Below are positions 37,490 through 50,000 of a stretch of 64,000 nucleotides of DNA, piece after piece (the stretch's first letter is position 1; each line of letters starts with the position of its first letter). The notes beneath the pieces were generated by a model. It was not told where the DNA came from, searched no databases, and saw only the letters and a list, made by a program, of their open reading frames with translations. Both the position numbers and the translations under genes were made by a program. Source of the DNA: Pseudoscleropodium purum (taxonomy: Eukaryota > Streptophyta > Bryopsida > Hypnales > Brachytheciaceae); NCBI GenBank assembly GCA_963969395.1, contig OZ017803.1, positions 18,290,001 through 18,354,000 on the forward strand. The letters are read 5' to 3'.

Positions 37490-37905
37490 TATCCAATATT
37501 GTATCCGTATTCAGTACCCGTATTCAATACCCGTATTCAATATCCATATTCAATATCCGTATTCAGTACATGTATTTAGTACGCATATCTAGTACCCATA
37601 TTCAATATCCGTATTCAGTACACATATTTAGTATGCATATCTAGTACCCGTATTCAATATCCGTATTCAATACATGTATTTAGTACGCATATCTAGTACC
37701 CATATTTAGTACCTGTATTCAATATCCGTATTCAGTACACGTATTTAGTATGCATATCTAGTACTCATATTTAATACCCATATTCAATATCCGTATTCAA
37801 TACACATATTCAGTACACGTATTTTGTACTCATATCCAATACACGCATTTAGTACTCATATCCAGTACCTGTACCCGTATTCATATTCGTATTCAATATT
37901 TGTAT
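37490..37905 (+). repeat. 13-bp satellite with higher-order structure
   Basis: About 30 monomers of a 13-bp unit occur (variants ATTCAATATCCGT, ATTCAGTACACGT, ATTTAGTACGCAT, ATCTAGTACCCAT). The four variants follow one another in fixed order. The ATTCAATATCCGT type starts at 37548, 37600, 37651, 37717 and 37782, spacings of 52, 51, 66 and 65, so higher-order units of four or five monomers have been duplicated. The 13-bp period is not a multiple of three, so this is not a coding repeat. Confidence 0.85.
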
Positions 37906-38039
37906 TTTATATTTGAACGGCTCAGATTAAATTTCACAAGATCAACATCTTGTGATTTTTTGAGAAATCAACATCAATTTTGAAGGTAAGCATTTTTTTT
38001 CAAAAAAATCAACGGCTCACAAATTTTTTGAGAGAGGAG

Positions 38040-39900
38040 GGGGGGAACTAATGAGAAACTAGGGTGGCAGGCAAGTTTCAGTGTATAGTTATCCGTAGAG
38101 GCCAAGTTAAAGCCTGTCCCGGGCGAGGCCTGTTTCCAGTGAAACAGTGGAGATGCTCTGACTCCGTACACTCCGTCCCTGCCTTAAATACTAGGGGAGT
38201 TGCCACCAGGGGGTGGCAGTCAATAAAGCAAAATCAACACCCCGCCACCCCGGTACGCTTTCTCATCGCGAGGACTTTCCCACTGCCTGCCCGGAACTCG
38301 CGAAGTCGCTTCCAGCCCCCTTGACCACGTCCTTGAGAGGCCTGCAGTCGTCCGACACGAAGAGCCTTCTCGCGACCTCTACCAGTCCGGGCAGCAGTCT
38401 GCGCACGCCAATCACGCTCCCAATTACTAACGACAGGCGTAGGCAGTCATCGACTTCCCTAGTAAACAACAGCCGCGTTCATTTGTAGCCAGTCTCGCCT
38501 GCCCCACGTCGACTGCAGCCTTGAAGTCTCCCCAGCCTGTCGGTACAGCAGGGCGTCTGTTGCTCTATTCACACACCCAAATCTCGGGACCAGCGTCACC
38601 AGCGTCATCAAAGCGACCAAACGTGGGACTTAACCTCGGCGATCAAGGTCACTAAGCTCTGTCACAGATCACAACTGAGAAAAGAGGAAAAAAACGTCCG
38701 TTTCGCTGAACTTACGATACCTGGGCACTTTTTAGTCACCTTCCTGAAACAGAAACTCATACCTGTCCTGGATTTTGGACTTACATGTACATTTATGCGA
38801 CAATTTAAGGGTCACTGTAACGAAATTAACCGTAAGCTAATCACAGTCCCTCCACGGGAAGTCGGGAACTCCGGCCAACGTGGTACATTAGGGGTGCATC
38901 TTGCTGATTGGGCGGAGTCTCATAGTCACTCGTTTTCTTCACTCACCACCTTTAACTTTTTTTAAAGTTCCTCACGCAGTCCCGCCACCTTCGAGTCGTC
39001 GTCGTCGAAAGTTGCCATGTCCTTTCGCTGCGATTGCACGTTTGGTACGGAATGTCATAGGCTGGTATACTTCCGTTTGCATTGCTAGCTGGGTGGAGCC
39101 ATAAAGCCTTCGCGTGGACCTGTGTGTATTATCAACTAACGTCGTCGCTTGGTCGAACTTAAACTGGCGAAAACAAGTCGATTACTGACATTCAGGAGAT
39201 CAGAGCTAGTAACGTGGTGTGTACAGGGTCCAGCGTGTACAGTGGTGCAGTGGAAAGTAGTCAGCAGTTTGATTCGTCTCTTTACGTGTATAATGTCGTT
39301 GCTAATAAACTAAAACGAGTGAGAGGCGTTCACTGGTCGTCCGGCGTCGAGGTTGTTATCAGAGCTCTGGCAGTTGAATATATCACGAGAGAGGGTTCAG
39401 TTCGTTGATGCGAGTTCGTGGACGACTAGCTTCATGAAGAGGACTGCATCTTCGCTTAGTTAGCTATTGGAGAATTGAAGGAGCGCACTTGATCCTTCTG
39501 TGTCTGTAAGTGTGCGGGTGGGGCGTTTGGTCTGTGCTGCTACTTGCAGCTTGCTAGTACGTGGAGGGAGGAAGAGCAGAGGCATGGATTCCAGAGTATA
39601 GGACTTGATTTCGGACGTGCGCTGCATGTTCGAATTTAAGTGGGTGCTAGAATTTAACGGTTTTGGTGTACTGGAATAGAGACGGAGCGTGACCAAGCTC
39701 CGCAGCACGAATTAGGCCGGGTGTATACCTAGGGGCCGGGAGACACACTGAAGCCACAGTTTAACTGCTTCGGAACGACCTAACTCAAATTCATTCGACA
39801 AGCAGACGGGTGAATGAAATTCGCAATTGATGAGCTTCTGCAAGACTATTTCAGGACGGTCCAACATAAATTGCAGAAGGTGTTACAGCGCTTAAACTAG
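38040..39900 (+). other. GC-richer upstream region of the Rboh gene
   Basis: Base composition rises to near balance for about 2 kb before Rboh. Short open frames on both strands (for example 38213-38488 + and 38263-38469 -) overlap each other and match nothing I recognise. A 7-bp hairpin (CTGTTTC, CAGT, GAAACAG) lies near 38128. The stretch probably holds the Rboh promoter and perhaps upstream non-coding exons. Confidence 0.4.
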
Positions 39901-39911
39901 ATAGAGTCACA

Positions 39912-39919
39912 TATATATT
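39912..39919 (+). promoter_or_regulatory. TATA-like element upstream of Rboh
   Basis: TATATATT lies about 150 bp before the Rboh ATG in a locally GC-balanced region. If used, transcription would start around 39945 and leave a 5' UTR of about 120 nt. The call rests on position and sequence only. Confidence 0.45.
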
Positions 39920-40066
39920 TAGACTCCGCAGTAAGTCTATAAACAGACAAAGCTTGAAGTCAATTTTTCACATTATATACATCGATCACGGACTTCTACA
40001 AGCGACGAGGAAGAGAATCCGAAGTTGCAGCTACAGATTGATTGCACCTAAGACACAATCAAGATT

Positions 40067-43000
40067 ATGGAGCGAAGCAAATCCACCGGATTCGCGAAGC
40101 TGACGGGCAGGCAGCCCTCGACGAAGCGGACGCAGCTTCGGTCGGATGAAGTGATGGTGGACGTGGTGAGCTTGTCGGAGCCTGAAAGCTACTCAAATTG
40201 GGCAGATCCCCATGCTGAAGAGGGGCACGGAATGCTGGAACTCAGCTTTGACGTGCACGGCGACCAGGTAACCCTGCGAAGCGTGAATTCGGACGCAATC
40301 GCGGAGGTTCCCGGCGAGGAGCAGATGTGGGAACGCACTAGCTCCTCCGACCGGCGTCGCCACAATCGAATTTCCTCCGCCACGGGTTCGCATGCGAATT
40401 CGCGCTCCAAGTCGTTTCGGGAGAGTATAAAGGCTGTGGGGAATATGGTGCAGCATTTCAGCGGTACCCTCACCCGAAATTCACGGAACGAACGGGGCAC
40501 ACGACTGCAGGATGTCCCCATGTTCCAGTCTGAGGCGCTCGGCATGGACCCCGAGCTTGGACTAGACGGTCGAAACATGCAGAAGAGCGCTTCACGCGCG
40601 GAGTACGCCATCCAGGGTCTGCGAATGATCAGCAAGGCCACCGCCACCGCGGACCAGACGAAATCGTGGGCGCAAGTCCAGGCACGGTTTCACAAACTCG
40701 CCTCGGCCGAGGGCTTGTTGGATCGATCCAACTTCGCTGAATGCATTGGTGCGTGATCACGGTCCATCACCCCTCCACTAGTACTACAGTAGTGCAATTT
40801 TTCCCCGGGAATTTTTCTGCTTCATTAAACTTAATTAGCAGAAGTTTGGATGTTGTTTAACCAATTGAAACAACTTCCAAATGTAGTTTAATGCTTGATG
40901 TTTTGCATATGCTGTTATAATTTGCACCAGTTAGTGGATTTATACAGAAGCTAGTCAGACTATTCATTCACTCTTCATTCACGCGGGGCTTGGAACCAGA
41001 GTAATTGTTCTTCTAGCTATACGTACAGATGATCCCGATGCGAGGTAGCTGGAGAATAATCGATTGAGTGACTGACAAGGCGATTGATATGTGCACAGGG
41101 ATGAAGGATTCGAAGGAGTTTGCGGTGGAACTTTACGACGCTGCGATGAGGCGGAAACAACAGGCGAATGCCGATAGTATCAGCCAGAAGGAGTTATACG
41201 AGTACTGGCTTCTGATCACAGACAAGGGCTTCGACTCGAGGATGCAGGTGTTTTTCGACTTGTGCGACAAGGATTTGGACGGCCGCATCACAGGGGAGGA
41301 AGTGAAGCAATTGATCATGCTGAGCGCGAGCGCGAACAAGTTGTCGAAGCTCAAGGAGCAGGCGTCCGAGTACGCGGCGCTCATCATGGAGGAGCTCGAC
41401 GTGGACAGGACCGGGTACATCGAGCTCAGCCAGTTGGAGACTCTCATGCGCGCGACGCAGAAGGCCGAAGCAGCTTTGCAGTACACGCAAATGTTGACGC
41501 CGCCGAGCAAGCGCCCCAAGGTTCAGCGGTGGGCGGAGAAATTCGGCTACTTCTTTCTAGATAACTGGAAACGGCTGTGGATCATCGCGCTATGGCTGTT
41601 AGCCATGGCAGTGCTTTTCACGTGGAAATTCTTCCAGTACAAAGAGCGTGAGGCGTTTCTAGTTATGGGATACTGTCTCTGCGTGGCGAAAGGGGCGGCG
41701 GAAACGCTGAAGCTGAACATGGCGCTCATTCTCTTACCCGTTTGTCGAAACACGCTCACGCGCCTGCGATCGACCAGACTCGCCAAGATCATTCCTTTCG
41801 ACAACAATCTCGATTTTCACAAGGTATATATGTCGATCGATCATCTTCCTCACCCTTAATTACCCTCGTTATATGACCTAGATAATGGATGTGAAGAGGA
41901 GCAATCCGACCCATTGATGTCTGAAATCACCAGAACAAAACATGCATCTTGAAAGAAAAACCCATCACACCTTGGGGCTCAAATGCTAGTTTAAGGATGA
42001 ATCGGGGCACTCCTATCAACTGGCTCGGATGTATCTTCCTGCTTTGATACATCCAAGTCGAGTGCAAGAATTTTGAGAAGAAAATTCCTAAATTGAGAAA
42101 GTGCCCTTATGGCTCCCTACCTGGTCAGACAGAAGTAGCAGTGAGATGGATGCGAAGTTGGATCGAGCCAACACTTATGCACTTATAGAATGTTATGGAA
42201 TCCCACCTCTATTTTCCCCCTTACGCTGAACACTTGGGCTGTGCAGATTATAGCTGGCGCAATAGCAATTGGAGTCGCCATTCACGGCCTATGTCACATA
42301 ACCTGCGACATTCCGAAATTCGTGAACGCTCCGCACGAGAAATTCGAAGAGGTTTTCGGGCATGAGTTTGAGCACCAACCCACATACGCCGACGTGGTCA
42401 AAATGCCGGTCGGTCTCACCGGCATTTTCATGGTGGTTCTCATGATCGTCGCCTACCTGTTCGCCACGCACTGGTTCCGTCGCAGTCTCGTGAAGCTCCC
42501 CTGGCCTTTCCACCGTCTGCACGGGTTCAACGTCTTCTGGTACTTCCACCATCTCTTCATCATCGTGTACGCGCTTCTTATGGTTCACACCACCCTCCTG
42601 CTGTTGCGCAACCCCTGGTGGGAGCGCTCAACGTGGATGTACATCGCTATTCCGTTGCTGCTCTACGCTGGGGAGCGCTTCTTGCGATTGTACCGCACGA
42701 ATTCGATCCAAGTGGACGTGGCGAAGGTGGGGGTGTACACCGGGAATGTGCTTGCGATTCACATCACGAAGCCGGCAGGGTTTAAGTACAAGAGCGGGAT
42801 GTACCTCTTTTTGCAATGTCCGCAAATCTCCTCCTTCGAATGGCACCCGTTTTCGATCACCTCGGCGCCGAATGATCCGTTCTTGAGTGTGCATATTCGG
42901 ACTCTGGGAGACTGGACGACGGAGCTTCGGAGAATCTTCTCCGAAGCGAATGGGGGTCGGGAGCGTCTGCAAACTGTCAACAATTACAACCTCAGTGGGG

Positions 43001-44611
43001 AATTGACGCTGGCTACAAGGTAATGGTCCCAAGCCCTAATTCCTCGAAACCCTAAACCCTAATATCCTCTAGCTAACGTATCGATTGATGAGAGAGATTA
43101 GGGTTTGTTTTTCAAGGGTGCCGACACCATCTCATGAACCCCGTCTGTTGCCCTCAGGTACCCGAAATTGTACATTGATGGTCCTTACGGTGCTCCAGCG
43201 CAAGACTACCTCAAGTACGACGTTCTCCTTTTGGTGGGACTTGGAATTGGGGCGACGCCATTCGTCAGTATTCTGAAGGACATGCTTCAGCATTCACGGA
43301 ACGACTCCGTGACGGATCCGTCGGCGCTTTACCCTGACGAGAGTCCGTCGAGGACGAAGAAGAAAGCCAAGAGGGCACCCAAGGCCCACTTCTACTGGGT
43401 GACTCGGGAGCAAGGCAGCTTTGATTGGTTCCGGGGCATCATGCGCGAGGTGGAAGAGCTTGATAACAATGAGCGCATTGAGATGCATAACTATTTGACG
43501 AGTGTGTACGAGGAAGGGGATGCCCGGTCCACGTTGGTGATGATGTTGCAGGCGTTGCAACAAGCCAAGAATGGGGTGGATATCGTTTCCGGCACAAGGG
43601 TATGTTGTCCTCCTCTCCACTTCATGGCCTTGATTTTATCTGCTCTTCCCTTATCTGTCTTTGTGTCATCAAGCTTTCCAAGCCCTGGTGCGTGTCATTG
43701 TGCCCATCGAAGACATTTCATAGTCATTGGCCACCACGACTATTAGTTCTCCTGGAGAATTTTGGTTGTGCATGATTCGAAATGTACTATGTGACCAATA
43801 ATACCTTGTTGGCACATACTCTGAAATCTTGATGAGCACATATATTTTGGACGCATCGATGGATACTTTAGGGCCCAATCTGCAAAGTTTGCTTTTGATA
43901 AATTTGTTTGAAACGAATGGGAACGGTATTCCATTGCAGTATTATATTGTTTCATTAAGACTAACCTTGCTTGTGATCAACTTTGCAGGCACGTACACAC
44001 TTTGCAAGGCCGAATTGGAAAAAAGTGTTCTCACATCTAGCAGCTACGCACCAGGACAAGCGTATTGGTACGAATCCCATCCCTCTGATCAGACCTGTAT
44101 TTCCTTGATTTGCTAGTTTTTGCATAATTCATGTTTTGCAATGGTGTATATGGATTGGTGGCTCGAGAAGGTTATCAGACAAACTGCCAAGTCGTTTCAC
44201 AAGCGGAAATCATGTTTTGTCCTAGCCAGGAGTCCAATCATTATTGACCAATTCTAGCCATTTTGGGTGGACTCCTTGATAGAAACAGGACATGATTTCC
44301 ACTATTTCCTCTACAATAGTGATCTCTTTAATCTTGAATGTCTAGATATATATGTTCTGCTGATCAAAAGGTTCACACTAAGCAAAAGGGTCATTTGGTA
44401 TATAACCTTCTTTTGACTAGCCAACGAGAGAGTGACACGGTTGCCTCAAAACTTGATTGGCATTATGAATCTGAATATCGTCTTGGTTTCATGTTTTGCA
44501 GGAGTGTTTTACTGCGGTCCTGTTGCGCTTGCAAAGGAGCTGGAGACTCTCTCTAGAACCTACACAATGAAGTCGACCACCAAATTTTCCTTCCACAAAG
44601 AGAATTTCTAA
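40067..44611 (+). CDS. RBOH: Respiratory burst oxidase homologue (Rboh, plant NADPH oxidase), six exons
   Basis: Rboh proteins sit in the plasma membrane and pass electrons from cytosolic NADPH through FAD and two haems to external oxygen, making superoxide for signalling. Exons: 40067-40748, 41099-41823, 42247-43019, 43158-43599, 43989-44067, 44502-44611; all introns are GT-AG and phases agree, giving 936 residues. Domains: serine/arginine-rich cytosolic N-terminus; canonical EF-hand at 284-295 ([12 protein letters not shown]); second EF loop at 328-339 with Gln at position 12; first membrane helix about 387-405; haem-region histidines at 482/486 and 570/571/583; FAD motif HPFSIT at 669; NADPH motifs YIDGPYG at 732 and GLGIGATPF at 754; YCGP at 904; C-terminal FHKENF typical of plant Rbohs. 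Calcium and phosphorylation control is expected from the EF-hands and N-terminus. The number of paralogues is unknown. The frame is intact. Confidence 0.97.
43046..43062 (+). promoter_or_regulatory. Telobox-like motif in Rboh intron 3
   Basis: AAACCCTAAACCCTAAT lies in the short intron between exons 3 and 4. Similar ACCCTAAACCCTA occurs just inside the CDC123 intron (about 22231) and CAAACCCTAAC near 20975. AAACCCTAA is both the plant telomere unit and a known cis-element (telobox) in plant genes. Two units are too few to call a telomeric relic. Confidence 0.4.
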
Positions 44612-46829
44612 ACTGGCAAGGCCACATTTACAGCAAGGTAAAATTAGATATGCATGTTCAGTCAATGCAATTGTAACATATGTACACGTCGACACATGGT
44701 GGCACTAATTAGTTTGCCACTTCCCATTTATTTGCAAAACGCCTTCTAAAGAAAGAAGGTAGAGGCAGCATAGCTCTGATTCCTGAGTGTGGATTAGATG
44801 ACATTCGTGGATAATTCTAATGTAGCAGAGTACAGCATAGAATTAGGCGTGGCATTGCTCTTAAGCTTATGTCATTTATTTTGGGAATTCCCTCCGAGCT
44901 ACTACGTGAATGCCAATTGGTGCCACTGATCTTTTTCCTCAACCAGAAGTTACCTATCTTCTTGTGCACCACAATATCTGCCTGCAAATATCTGTGGACC
45001 CGACCTCTTTAAAGACACCCGAAGCACTCACAATACGTGATGCACCTCACAAATCCTATCCTGCTCTAAGTTTGTTACCAGATTGGGCAAAATATAATAC
45101 TCTTGAACTGCAGAGGACCGCTTGCTTCCCATAAATCAAGGCTCCTTTCACTGTCAAAAAAGCCTTGACTGCAAGCTCGCCTTTGAATTGTGGGCCACTA
45201 TCCCACGAATGTTTTTTTTTTTTTACGATATTTGTGAAAGGAACCCCCGACTTTCTATGCAAGAATGTTACGAGTGCCATTCCATTCCACTACCGAAAGT
45301 GCTACCACGTGAATACAGAGTTTGGGATGTGATTCTAAAATCACTTCCTTCGCAGAAATCACCAGCTTTTACATACACGAAAAATTGTTTCTCCTGGAGA
45401 CTTAGTAACAGAGACTGATTATGCAGCGAAGTTGACATACTTATTAGCAGATAATTAGACACACAAAATTAGACATCCTTATTACCGCAAACGGATAATG
45501 CAGAAAACAAGGGTGTTCTGATTTGATCGATATGCAGTCATCCTCTTTCCTTTCATCTCTTCCCAATCAACCCTAGTCTTCCAGTTTGACAGCCAATAGA
45601 CCACCCGTGAGGAATTTGCCTGATAATTAGGGATTTCGGGAAGTCAAAAAGTTATGGTATGGTCTCAAACTTTGGTTCCCAGTCTCCATTTCAAATTCTA
45701 ATTCTCCTCGTTACTGAAACGCTGACCCCTTGCAGAACCCGCGGAATCAGCGTTCTACTTCTCAGTCCTCTTGACCGTAGAAGAACGCTGGCTCCTTTTT
45801 GAAATCGGCGTGACCGACCGACCGACCTCTTCCCATTTCAGTCAATTTCTCCAACATTCGGTTGCGTCAAAGGTTGACATTTAGTTCTACCTTTTGAAAG
45901 TCTGATCTGTACTACTGTACTGACAGTGATTATGTTGCTGGCACATGGAGTGTATCACTGTTGAATTGAAAATTGATAGAATTGAATGGACTGATAACAA
46001 ACTAAGTTAACTGTCAAGTGAGACAGGTGCTGCGGTGCGGAAGATAGCAGAGTTGAATTCGTTGGACTGGCAGGCAGTAGGCTTACTAGTACTACTAAGA
46101 TTTGTGGATCCATGCATAATATGCTGATATCATATATAACTTGTACTCGACGTGTGTTACTAAAGATTTTTGATAACTCTAGATCAAAATGTATGCTAGA
46201 TATTTAATACTTTGATAGGATAGTCACTGATATATACTTGCCCAAAACCCTACCATTGACGAATACACTGGTATGTGGGTTAACCAGCTTAGTAGAGTTG
46301 CAGAGATCAGTAATTGGGTTTAAGGCACCTTATAATGCATCCTAGAACTAGTGCTGGCTATCTGTCAAGCACGTAATTACAACAAGGGTGTGAGCTTCAA
46401 TCACACGGTGTGAACTTTACAGAGTTCCTATCACTTGTTTCAATTTTTAATTCTAGTGCACAATCTTTGTTTAGTAATAAGTTATCCGCTGACAGAGGAG
46501 TACAGTGAGGACTATGTTAAGCTAAGTAAGCTTGACTTCAGTTATTAGTGTTTAAAACACACAAAAGTCCACGGTATCAATGTTGATCCAGATTCCAGAG
46601 GCCGGTTAAATTGTGAAAAGAAAGTCCACAGATACCAAATTAGGAGACTTGTGTTTCTAATAAAGGTCTGGGAGTGGTAGGACAAACAGTGACTTGTGAG
46701 CTTGCCTTTTTGGAATAGGTTCAGTTGAGATATTACAATACTTCTGAAGGGCAGAGCCAAATAATGACCATTTTGTCAAACACAGGAAAAATGAATCCTC
46801 CACTCTGTATGTTCCATTTTTGCCAATAT
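44612..46829. other. Rboh 3' flank without a recognised gene
   Basis: Composition is moderately AT-rich. Small open frames occur on both strands (44910-45418, for example) without splice sites or known motifs. An interrupted inverted repeat, CAGCGTTCT at 45748-45756 and AGAACGCTG at 45782-45790, lies near a short CCGACCGACCGACC run. Confidence 0.45.
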
Positions 46830-47080
46830 CAGGGTTGACGAATCTCTACGTCTGCCTAAAAAAGGCGTTCGTAACCCGAACGTCCGTCCGCACAGACGCC
46901 AGCGAACACAGCATCCCTCCCCCCGTCGGAAGGCAGACGGGCGGGGCGGACGGGGCGGGGTGGACAGGGCGGGGCTAACAGGGCAGGTGGGGCGGACAGC
47001 GTCTGCGAATGTCAGCGAACGCTGCGGACACAACGTCCACGTCCGGACGTCCCGAACGTCCGACTATCCTGTCAACCCTG
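46830..47080 (+). mobile_element. hAT-like MITE, GC-rich, 251 bp, copy 2, with perfect target duplication
   Basis: The ends are CAGGGTTGAC and GTCAACCCTG, as in the copy at 32380. The flanks are identical 8-mers, GCCAATAT at 46822-46829 and at 47081-47088, which fixes the boundaries and shows a cut-and-paste style insertion of the hAT type. The first ~60 bp is nearly identical to the other copy. The GC-rich middle differs in length and in the number of GGGGCGGACAGGGCGG-like motifs. The element carries no protein and must have been moved by a transposase encoded elsewhere. Confidence 0.92.
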
Positions 47081-47088
47081 GCCAATAT

Positions 47089-50000
47089 GCACTCTAACCT
47101 TGAAATCCAGGAGCCTATGACAGTGTGGTCAAACTTCAAACCCCTCTACCTTGGATGATCCATTTTGCCATTGAATAATGTATGAATTTTCTCATTTTTA
47201 TTTTTTTTTATATTTTTTTTTTCAAAAAATGACCATTCGAATGGCTTAGATTCCGATCAAAAAGAGCATGAGTTTTATTGGGTGGGTGCTATTTTTATTT
47301 AGTTATTGGGTCTTACAATAGGGTCTACAACACACTCGTTGGATGCTCTTGTGGGTGAGCGCATAGTTATTGCTTTATGTCATGAAGTGGACGGCATCAT
47401 GAATGAAGGTATCAATTTTACATTTCAAGTAGCATAGTATTTATTTAAACTTTGGTCTTGGATTTTTATACTGACTATTTGAAGGGGGCCATTTCATATT
47501 ATTAGTAGAAAACTTTCACACTTGTAAGGATTGTTAAGTTGCCTTCAAAAATAAAATAGCCCTTGATCAAATACTTGTATTTTTTAAGAGGTATTCCATT
47601 CCTTTATTAAGTGATCCCTCTAAGTGATATGGTTGTAAGAGGCAGAAATTGCCAAATATTGACACTAGAAAGACATCTTAGTTTTGTGATCTATGGACTA
47701 GGCATTTTTTTCTTTAGAAAATTTTGTAGTTCTTCATTGAGGGTCTCCCCCCTAATGGTGCGTATGTACACATTTTAGAGGGAAACCTTCCTTTTTATTT
47801 ATAAGAACAAGTTGCATTTGATGATCCAAGATCAACACTTCTTGGCTTCCTAGGCATTTCAGCACATTGTTGGTGTCCTCAAACAAATGAATGTAATATT
47901 CTCAAAATGTGACAAACTTGACAGTATCCTCACATTAGCATCCTATAAAATGGCATATTAGATCATTGGGTAGTTGCAAGAAAAAGTGTCCGTTTCTTGT
48001 AGTGTTTGGCTAAAAATAGACTTTATACGGCACAGTACTATGAGTACTACAAAATAGAATAATCTCAATCATTGATAAAAAAAAATTGATGACTGAAAGT
48101 ACTGTTTTGAGTACTGTGAGTGCTTATAAGTACTGAGATATTACTATTTGAAAAAAAAAACAGATTGTTATAGAAAATGTATACAATAAGGTATAAATTA
48201 ATAATAAATAAAAGATCATGAACAAAAAAAATCTAAAATTTGTCCGTTTGCAAGGACTTGATGGTGATTAGATTTCATCAAAAAAATGAAGCCAAAAACA
48301 ACTTCATTGTTCAATAGTACGCACACAAGGCTCCTTGTTCGCATGCATGTGGACGCCATAAAATAATATTTGTTTTTTGTTTTTTTTGGTGGGCACATAA
48401 ATCTCTAGTATGTAAATATTTTACACAAATTTTAGCTCTACATCATTAATTATGGGTACTCCACAGTACTAAAAACCCCTAAACCGCAAAGTGTGACAAA
48501 TTAGCTAAATTGGAATTTAATTTTTTTTGGAAAATTTCTAAAAAATAAGAATTTTCTTCATAAAAAATTTGGTCATCTTCAATAAAAAAATTCAAGTACA
48601 TTGGATTTATTCTCTAAAAATTATGGCCAAACTAAACTACGCAACTCGAAGTGTGACAGAAAATAGTACCACCCTTTCTTGCAACTAACCCACTATACTA
48701 TACACCCAAGAAGAGTGATTTGGAATTATCCTACATTTTTTAATAAAAAATGATGGAAATTCATACAAAATATAAAATAATGCTTGACTACTAAAAGACC
48801 ACATGTCCATTCAAAGCACATTGAAAATTTGGGTAGGTGATTATGAAAAAAAATGACTAGATGTTTCTAAAATTTTCTCATACAATATGGATACATTCAC
48901 TTTTTTTGTGGGAATGTGAAAAAATTATCCTTGAATCCTTTGGATGCCCAGATCAAAAGTTACACTTTGTAAAGAATTTTCAACAGTTTATGTAGATTTG
49001 GCATCTTTAGCTAAATTCATCATCACCTATTTTTGAAATTTGGTATATAAGTAATTAACATGATAGAATAAGAAATTGTCAAAATAACATACAATTTAAG
49101 TACAAAATCTCATTGCAAGAGGAGTCATAACTCTTTTAACCTTATTGGGCAAGTTTGAAAAAAAAACATTTTTGTCTCACTACAAACATTACTATCTTGC
49201 AAACTATGCTCTCAAAAATTCTTGGAATTTTTTCCACACTTAAAATAATTGTCTCTAAGTTTTCACCGGTTGAATTTCAAACAAAAAATTCCCTTGATTT
49301 ACAAAAAATCATCAAAAATTGACTAGTGTATTGCCAATTTACTTGACCTCCTTGTAGTGCAAGGTGATTTAGAGTAAGGCAACCCCCTTATTTGCTTTTG
49401 AAACTTTGCATGAGTGTACTAGTATTCAACAAGATGCGGTACTTTATGATACGACAATGTTAGTATGTGAGCCTAAGAATGTGAGTTTGTGAGCATTGAG
49501 CCTATAATATAGGTACCTATAATATAGATACCACACTCTATAGAAGGTATATGTATCAAAAACACCTATAATATGGGTATTTGTAATATGTATATCCTAT
49601 AATCATAGATAGTTTCTATAGTATGTACACCTATAACATAAGTGTATAGTATTCTAGGCTCCTGGGCTTACACTCATATACTTACAAAATAGCAACCTTC
49701 TTTTACGATATAGGTTCAAATTTGTGTAGAGCAAAAAATTTATTCTAAAAGGATTCCAAGTCAAATTGTTGATTCCGTTACAGAAGAATAAAAAAAAGTT
49801 TTTTTCTTCACTTCAAACATTATAATGGAACAAAATACCTTTTTCTAGCATAAATGGATTTGAATCTAAGCATATGCAAATGTAATTTTGGCAATTTATG
49901 TGATAAATGGCTCAAATTGAAATCCAAAGAAAGGAATTTCAATCTATTTTGAGTACAAATGAGAGAGTTTTTTTGACTAGATTGTTAGAAACTTCAAGAG

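Noticed and set aside
37490..37905. CRISPR-like array
   Set aside because: Contiguous 13-bp monomers without spacers, in a plant nuclear context.
42628..43032. Long open frames antisense to Rboh exon 3 (and similar ones over exons 1 and 2)
   Set aside because: They are shadows of high-GC coding sequence; the plus strand is proven by Rboh motifs and splice phases.
43046..43062. Interstitial telomere relic
   Set aside because: Only two CCCTAAA units; better explained as a telobox or chance.
46776..47033. 85-codon minus-strand open frame over the second MITE
   Set aside because: Same reason: it spans the element end and its composition reflects GGGGCGG repeats.
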